A stretch of 50,389 nucleotides of DNA from an uncultured Eubacteriales bacterium (GTDB lineage: Bacteria > Bacillota > Clostridia > Oscillospirales > Oscillospiraceae), in the NCBI GenBank assembly GCA_900554705.1, contig USIH01000001.1:1-50389 (forward strand). Reading direction: 5' to 3'. Shown here piece by piece: positions 45,620 through 50,389 of the stretch (the first letter of the stretch is position 1; each line of letters begins with the position of its first letter). The notes beneath the pieces were generated by a model, which saw only the letters and a list, made by a program, of their open reading frames with translations, did no database searches and was not told where the DNA came from. A program made the translations under genes and the position numbers.

Positions 45620-48499
45620 CTATTGTACTTTCAAAAATCCGGATTCAAAGGCATTTGGGAAAAGAAAGCGCTTATCGCCTTGCTCAAAGCTGACGGTCAC
45701 ATATCCGCTGCTCAATTCGATCACCTTGCCGGTGCCGAACTTACCATGCGTTACGGCCGCACCGACTGCAACGCCGGAAACATCGACCTTTGGCTTTTCG
45801 GGTTGATCAGGTTTTGCGGGAATGATCGGTGATTTCACGCCGAAAGCAGCAGTGACAAAATCCGTCTTAGCCGGTGGCGTCCGAGTTGGAACGGGGGCTT
45901 TGGGCGGCTCCGGCTCCTCGTCCGCTTCCGGAACATCGGCTTCGTCGATTTCCGGCGCATCCATCGTGGACTGCTGATTATAGAACAGTAGCTCATACTC
46001 CTTGCGCTTCACAACGGTATCCCAGCCGCCGACATCCTCGTTTTCGTGCTTGTCAAGGCCGGTATAGGAAAGGCTGGAATCCTCATAACGTTTGAATTTG
46101 AAGATGGCATCGTTCATCAGGCTGGCGTTGAACACATTCAGCTCCACCAGCAGGTTGAAGTCCTTCACATCTAAGCCTGTCACTTTTTTGAAAAGTCCCG
46201 GCTCCAGCTGCGTGATCACATCCTTCAAAGAGCGCTCCCGGTAATCCGTCAGATACATAAAGATCGGCACACGGGTGGCAAACTTGATAAGCTTCTCCTG
46301 AATCTGCTTCCGCATGGATTTGTATTCCTTTTCTTCCTCGGAGATCTCCTTTTTCTCTTCCTTGGTGAGATCCTTGCCCTTTTCCTTCTTGGCCTTTTTC
46401 ACGCTCTCCGACTTGTTAATGATGGTCTCAATATCCGAGTTCAGGCTGCGGAAGCCCTCGATTTTCATCAGGGCCTCCATGGCCTCCTTGTTCGCCATCA
46501 GTCGCCGGAGTGTGTCATTGTCCACATTGACCAGCAATGCGGATTCCCAGCGCTTGGCCAGCAGCGTGGCCGAGGTACCGGCCATGGCGATATCCAGAAT
46601 GTCCTGTGCGTCGATCTGCTTCATGCTGCTGCCGTCGTAGGCCAGCACCGGCAGGAAGTTGATGAATTCCGCCACCTTCTTTTCCGGGTTGCTCTCATTC
46701 ACATTCAGGCGGCAGGAATAATCCGAGATTTGCTTGAGGGCACGGTCCAGCGCAAAGTCAAAGACATAGCACTCATACTTCATGATCTGATCGGTGCCGG
46801 AGCCGGTACGCACCGTCCACGGGGACTGCACCCGGAACGCCGCTTGGAAATAGGTCTCTGGGCTTTTCAGATTCCGCAGCATAAAGATGCCCGTCCACGG
46901 CTTGACCGTGACGCCGGTGGTCAGCTTGCCGCAGGACAGCGTGATGGTCTTAGTGGTCAGCGGATCACCCATGGATTTCTGCACCGGCTCCAGCGCATCC
47001 ACGCCAATGCCCGCCTTGGTCCCGGCGCAGACATTGATGCGGTAATCGTGGTAAAAGCTGTTCTGCTTCTGCTGAAGCAGATTGTACATGGCGTAGCAGC
47101 TGGCCACATTGGGCAGAAACCAGAAGGTATGAGACAGCACATTCAGCAGACGGGTATCGGAAAACGGCATGGGCGGGCGCTTGTCCTGACCTAGCTTCAT
47201 ATCGTCCACGCTGGCGGGGAGATAGGAGCCGCGAATCAGATCCAGCCACTTCTGCACCTCGTTCTCATAGACAAAGCGGGCTGTCTCCGGCTTGCTTTTC
47301 TCGCCGTATTTGGCGGAGAAAAATACATTCAAATCAAATTCGTCGAACTGCCCCTGCATAGCGATCTGTCGGATGCTGTCCGGGATGCGGTAGGTCATCA
47401 TCACCATCCGGGGCAGCGCTGCATAGGGGTTGTCCGCAGCCCCGTCCCAGTTTTCCTTGGCCCGCTGTTCGTCGGAATAGGTCCAGTTGTAGATTTGATC
47501 CTCGATAAATTCGCCGCTGTTGATGGCCCGGAACGGCGTGCCGGACAGGAATAGATACTGAGATGTGGTGATAGGCAGGAAGGTCTCGTTGTAGGCGTTG
47601 TCGGCCTCGTCCTTCTTGTACTTCTCCATATCGAAGTCGTAATCCTCGTCCTCGTTGTCCATTTCAAAGAGCTTTTTGGCATTGTCCCGCCACGCGCCGA
47701 AATGGTATTCGTCAAAGATCACGATGTCCCAGTTGGTGGTATGTACCCATTCGTTCTTTGCCTTGATGCCGCCGCTCTCGTTGGTGCCGAGATAGTCTTG
47801 GAACGAGCCAAAGCAAACAATAGGGCGGGACAGGTCGGCGTCCTCGTAGCGCATTCCGTCCCGACAGATGAATTGCCAGCCCTCAAAATCCTTGTGGGTC
47901 ATGAGATCTTCCTCCCACGCCGCCTCGACAGCGGGCTTGAAGGTCAGCACAAGCACCTTTTTCAGCCCCATTCGTTTGGCCAGCTCATAGGCGGCGAAGG
48001 TTTTGCCGAAGCGCATTTTGGCATTCCAGAGGAATTTCGGTGCACGGTCCGGCGTATCCAGCTTGGCGGAACGAAAATAGGCGATGGTCTTGTTGACGGC
48101 CTCCTCCTGCTCCGGGCGCATGGCAAAGGTACGGGTGCGGTTCTCCTCGTTGAGGGTGTCGGTTTTCACCGCCAGCACCGCCGCTTCCAGCTCATCTACC
48201 GTGCAGCGGAACCATTCACCGCCCACGCCGGTGATTTTCCTGCGGCGGAGCATACGATGCACATCGTGGTCGGTAAAGCAGGAGCCGTCCTCCCGCATGG
48301 CGGAGCTGTGGTACAGGATCTCATAAGGGAGCTTGCCGTCCGGACGCTTGGTGGGGTACTGCTGCGCCACACGCCTGTCCACATCCTTTTCGGTGTAGCC
48401 CACCTTCAGCAGGCCGTCATAATCCGGATTTAAGTCCCGGTAGGCATAGATCATCGGATGGACTTCTGGGCGCTGGGGGAAGAAATCCATTTGCGGCAT
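45620..48499 (-). CDS. GIY-YIG nuclease-DEAH helicase restriction protein
   Basis: 959 residues from ATG 48499 behind ACAGGAGGTGAG. Residues 16-90 look like a GIY-YIG/T5orf172-type nuclease (MIYAYRDLNPDYDGLLKVGYT then RR). Superfamily 2 helicase motifs: KMRFGKT at 161-167 and DEYH at 263-266, later SGTPFRAI and GKLTTGVTVKPW. The C-terminal 50 residues (AVTHGKFGTGKVIEL then VTVSFEQGDKRFLFP) form a CarD/Tudor-like module. With the methylase gene it constitutes a restriction-modification pair, type undetermined. Complete, not disrupted by the phage. Confidence 0.85.
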   Translation of the reverse strand: MPQMDFFPQRPEVHPMIYAYRDLNPDYDGLLKVGYTEKDVDRRVAQQYPTKRPDGKLPYEILYHSSAMREDGSCFTDHDVHRMLRRRKITGVGGEWFRCTVDELEAAVLAVKTDTLNEENRTRTFAMRPEQEEAVNKTIAYFRSAKLDTPDRAPKFLWNAKMRFGKTFAAYELAKRMGLKKVLVLTFKPAVEAAWEEDLMTHKDFEGWQFICRDGMRYEDADLSRPIVCFGSFQDYLGTNESGGIKAKNEWVHTTNWDIVIFDEYHFGAWRDNAKKLFEMDNEDEDYDFDMEKYKKDEADNAYNETFLPITTSQYLFLSGTPFRAINSGEFIEDQIYNWTYSDEQRAKENWDGAADNPYAALPRMVMMTYRIPDSIRQIAMQGQFDEFDLNVFFSAKYGEKSKPETARFVYENEVQKWLDLIRGSYLPASVDDMKLGQDKRPPMPFSDTRLLNVLSHTFWFLPNVASCYAMYNLLQQKQNSFYHDYRINVCAGTKAGIGVDALEPVQKSMGDPLTTKTITLSCGKLTTGVTVKPWTGIFMLRNLKSPETYFQAAFRVQSPWTVRTGSGTDQIMKYECYVFDFALDRALKQISDYSCRLNVNESNPEKKVAEFINFLPVLAYDGSSMKQIDAQDILDIAMAGTSATLLAKRWESALLVNVDNDTLRRLMANKEAMEALMKIEGFRSLNSDIETIINKSESVKKAKKEKGKDLTKEEKKEISEEEKEYKSMRKQIQEKLIKFATRVPIFMYLTDYRERSLKDVITQLEPGLFKKVTGLDVKDFNLLVELNVFNASLMNDAIFKFKRYEDSSLSYTGLDKHENEDVGGWDTVVKRKEYELLFYNQQSTMDAPEIDEADVPEADEEPEPPKAPVPTRTPPAKTDFVTAAFGVKSPIIPAKPDQPEKPKVDVSGVAVGAAVTHGKFGTGKVIELSSGYVTVSFEQGDKRFLFPNAFESGFLKVQ

Positions 48500-48702
48500 T
48501 ATTTCTCACCTCCTGTCAAAGGCATTGTGCTTTGGGAAGTGGGGATGTTGTCTTTACTTCCACTGTTACACCGCAGCGAAGTTGTAGCTGGTGCGGTCTG
48601 GACTGCTTTTAATGGGTTCGTTGGAGGAAGTGGCGTGTTTCCCGTCCTGCCTTTTTGTGATTGTATAGGCGAAGATCGCCGATCGACATTTTCATTTGCC
48701 AT
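48499..48702 (-). CDS. 67-residue low-complexity protein of the restriction operon
   Basis: ATG 48702 behind AAGGAGGACAATCT; TAATG overlap with the helicase gene. Ser/Pro/Gln/Thr-rich (NENVDRRSSPIQSQKG...), apparently disordered. It may be a leader that couples translation, or an accessory subunit. Not recognised. Confidence 0.55.
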   Translation of the reverse strand: MANENVDRRSSPIQSQKGRTGNTPLPPTNPLKAVQTAPATTSLRCNSGSKDNIPTSQSTMPLTGGEK

Positions 48703-48719
48703 AGATTGTCCTCCTTGCA

Positions 48720-49268
48720 CTATATAATTTTAATGATCGCTACGAAAAACCAAAGAAAGCAAAGTGACAGTGCGACATAGAAGCAACACATTGAACATTG
48801 AATGTGAGCAAAACGTTTGTTGTTGATGGTCGCAAGAGAAGATTGTATTTCCTCGTATGTTTCAACAAAGTATTTGCTTCGTTGAGCAGGAGATTCAAAC
48901 GACTTATAATTATCGACCATTTTTTCGTGTATTTTTGCTACCGATGGAAAGTCTGCCCTTTTAGAACGATATTGCGCCATCGTTGCAAACAAAAGACTCA
49001 ACAACAATGTAATGAAGATAGAGGAAAATGCCATCAAAAGAAATGTTTTTGACAAAGGAGGGCAGGCATTTTCAATCAAAATGGGGACCAACATAAAAAG
49101 AGCAGCGGTCAAAAAGGAAAATGCCGCCTGCATATGACTGGCCTGAAGAATGGCAGAGTCATGCCGCCGCTCCTCATTTTTATAAATTGTCTCCGAAAGC
49201 CGTTCTATGTATTTGTAGATATCATCCGCTGTTGCCTGATTGTTATGTGAATGATTTTTTCTGCCCAT
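48720..49268 (-). CDS. SLATT-like membrane protein in the restriction operon
   Basis: 182 residues from ATG 49268 behind GAGGGATAAAT. Two closely spaced transmembrane helices lie at about 46-66 and 73-97 and a third at 158-181, with a cytoplasmic helix between them (FPSVAKIHEKMVDNYKSFE). The 2TM-plus-helix layout resembles SLATT effector proteins of SMODS-type defence systems; I cannot confirm membership. Placed between methylase and nuclease genes, it suggests a defence role. Confidence 0.65.
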   Translation of the reverse strand: MGRKNHSHNNQATADDIYKYIERLSETIYKNEERRHDSAILQASHMQAAFSFLTAALFMLVPILIENACPPLSKTFLLMAFSSIFITLLLSLLFATMAQYRSKRADFPSVAKIHEKMVDNYKSFESPAQRSKYFVETYEEIQSSLATINNKRFAHIQCSMCCFYVALSLCFLWFFVAIIKII

Positions 49269-49312
49269 ATTTATCCCTCATTTATATATTGCTTATGTGT
49301 ATCTTAAGAAGT

Positions 49313-50389
49313 TCAATCATTGCTCCCCAGCTCCATCGGGCGGATCATTGATTCAATAAAGGCGATTTCTTCATCGGTAAGGTCATACTTGGCATAAAGC
49401 TCTGCATCCGTCCACGGCTTGGAAAAGTCCTGTTGAGGAACTAATTGATAAACACCCTTTGCAGCATTTTGCGAGTTCTTTTTCTGCAAGACAAGAAATC
49501 TGAAAAATCTTGTGGCTATGTACGACATCACATTTTCACATTCCTGTTTGTCTTTGAATGGCCCAATAACCAAATAGCTTTCGTTGCAAACTGTATCAGG
49601 GGCCCCGTAAAATGGTTTTGGAAGGATAGGGTGCGGAAATGAATCGCTGCCGCTTCCTGCCTTTGCAATGTACACTTTGTGCCAACCAATCATTTCGTTA
49701 CCACGGGAAATTACATCCTTTGCAACATATGCTGCACTTCCACGCACTTCCCTGTCGTTTCCGCTTACATATACCAACAAATCAAAAGGCGAATGCTTGA
49801 TTTTGTTTCCCTTGAATGTATTTGGAAGGCCAAACGGAAGTCTGGTGCTAACCAGCTTTTCCATCGACGGTTCATTCTTTGCCATTACCTTGTGAATAAC
49901 ACTGACGGCTTCGTTATAACGGATGAAGGTGTCGCAACCGGCCTCAAGCAGTGGCCTGACAATCGGCCCTTGTACCGTATCGCCCTTATGTGAATACACG
50001 GAGCAGTCACCGTGTCCGTCCCGATCCCACAGGAAATAGCAAACACCGCCCTTGATTTGAACTCCAGAAAAGCAATCAGAAGCTTCGGGATAATCGTGTA
50101 TTACTCGTATTCTATCATCGTTCAACATTCGGTCACGAAATTCATCTAATCCTTTGCCACCGGCAAACCATCTGGACGGAATTATCATAGACAAATAGCG
50201 GGGGTTCATTTTTTGCGCTTGCTGTACGAATAATTGGTAAATCGGTTTTGCACTTGCTCCGTTACCGCCCCCGTCACTCAACTGATACGGCGGGTTACTG
50301 ATGATCACATCGAACTTCATCTTGAAAATATCCTCCGGCTTGGTGGTATGGATCAGCTCATAGGCGTGGGTCTCCAGCGCCTCGTCCCG
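49313..50389 (-). CDS. N6-adenine DNA methyltransferase, Eco57I-like (5' truncated by window)
   Basis: The frame is open through the window edge, giving 358 codons of the C-terminal part. [16 protein letters not shown] is the catalytic NPPY motif, and [26 protein letters not shown] is the next segment typical of Eco57I/type IIG-like methylases. GHTFKGNKI-like target-recognition sequence follows. It should methylate host DNA against the nuclease at 45620. The S-adenosylmethionine-binding motif I would be outside the window. Confidence 0.88.
   Translation of the reverse strand, partial: RDEALETHAYELIHTTKPEDIFKMKFDVIISNPPYQLSDGGGNGASAKPIYQLFVQQAQKMNPRYLSMIIPSRWFAGGKGLDEFRDRMLNDDRIRVIHDYPEASDCFSGVQIKGGVCYFLWDRDGHGDCSVYSHKGDTVQGPIVRPLLEAGCDTFIRYNEAVSVIHKVMAKNEPSMEKLVSTRLPFGLPNTFKGNKIKHSPFDLLVYVSGNDREVRGSAAYVAKDVISRGNEMIGWHKVYIAKAGSGSDSFPHPILPKPFYGAPDTVCNESYLVIGPFKDKQECENVMSYIATRFFRFLVLQKKNSQNAAKGVYQLVPQQDFSKPWTDAELYAKYDLTDEEIAFIESMIRPMELGSND

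Noticed and set aside
45620..48499. Restriction nuclease gene disrupted by prophage insertion
   Set aside because: The protein runs to a natural C-terminal module and stop; no remaining part appears at the left junction.
1..50389. CRISPR arrays, tRNA or rRNA genes, insertion sequences
   Set aside because: No spaced repeats of CRISPR type, no cloverleaf or ribosomal sequence and no transposase gene seen by eye in either strand; a tRNA scan would be decisive.

Overview
The window is dominated by one essentially complete temperate phage genome, about 45 kb, integrated in a moderately GC-rich Clostridia-type host. Bacillota is suggested by the strong AAGGAGG ribosome sites, the large serine integrase, the ArpU-type late regulator and the RecU, G39P-like and Lin1244-like early proteins; a gut Oscillospirales host is a guess from gene style, not proof. 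The prophage spans roughly 470/524 to 45,501/45,620. At the left edge lie two small plus-strand genes of a type carried by conjugative elements. At the right edge lies a minus-strand restriction-modification-like operon: a GIY-YIG/helicase protein, a short linker protein, a SLATT-like membrane protein and an N6-adenine methyltransferase cut by the window edge. The phage may therefore sit inside a larger mobile element.

Layout from right to left, the direction of phage transcription. 45.5-42.5 kb is the lysogeny module on the plus strand: CI-like repressor, second XRE repressor, lipoprotein, serine integrase. Divergent promoters and inverted operators lie at 42.36-42.49 kb. 42.3-28.7 kb is one tightly overlapping early operon on the minus strand: Cro-like regulator, small zinc proteins, Sak4-like ATPase, PD-(D/E)XK exonuclease, NinB-like protein, SSB, replication initiator, helicase loader, RecU-like resolvase, an FtsK-gamma-domain protein, an HsdM-like methylase lacking motif IV, a large ParB, Dam and finally an ArpU-like late regulator. 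At 28.72-28.60 kb there is a promoter with four 10-bp repeats, followed at once by an intrinsic terminator.

28.5-25.2 kb holds an unusual four-gene coupled cassette: a multi-pass membrane protein, a ParB-like protein with a zinc knuckle, a PAPS-reductase-family ATP pyrophosphatase and a second ParB-like protein. It stands between the late promoter and the packaging genes. 25.2-24.4 kb is mostly non-coding, with a 12-bp repeat array, hairpins and 20-bp direct repeats that are candidate cos/terminase-binding sites.

24.4-15 kb is a lambda-type head module: Nu1-like and GpA terminase, GpB portal, C-like protease with nested scaffold, D-like decoration, E-like capsid, Z-like tail protein. 15-2.1 kb is a P2/Mu-type contractile tail: sheath, tube, E/E' chaperones with a T TTT TTG frameshift, tape measure, X, D with an inserted SH3b domain, V, U, gp25, J, I and fibres. 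2.1-0.5 kb is the lysis region, closed by a bidirectional terminator. The virion should be a myovirus with a lambda-like head.

Gene starts were set from visible ribosome sites and are shorter than the longest open frame in many cases. Family names come from motif recognition by eye, without database searches.
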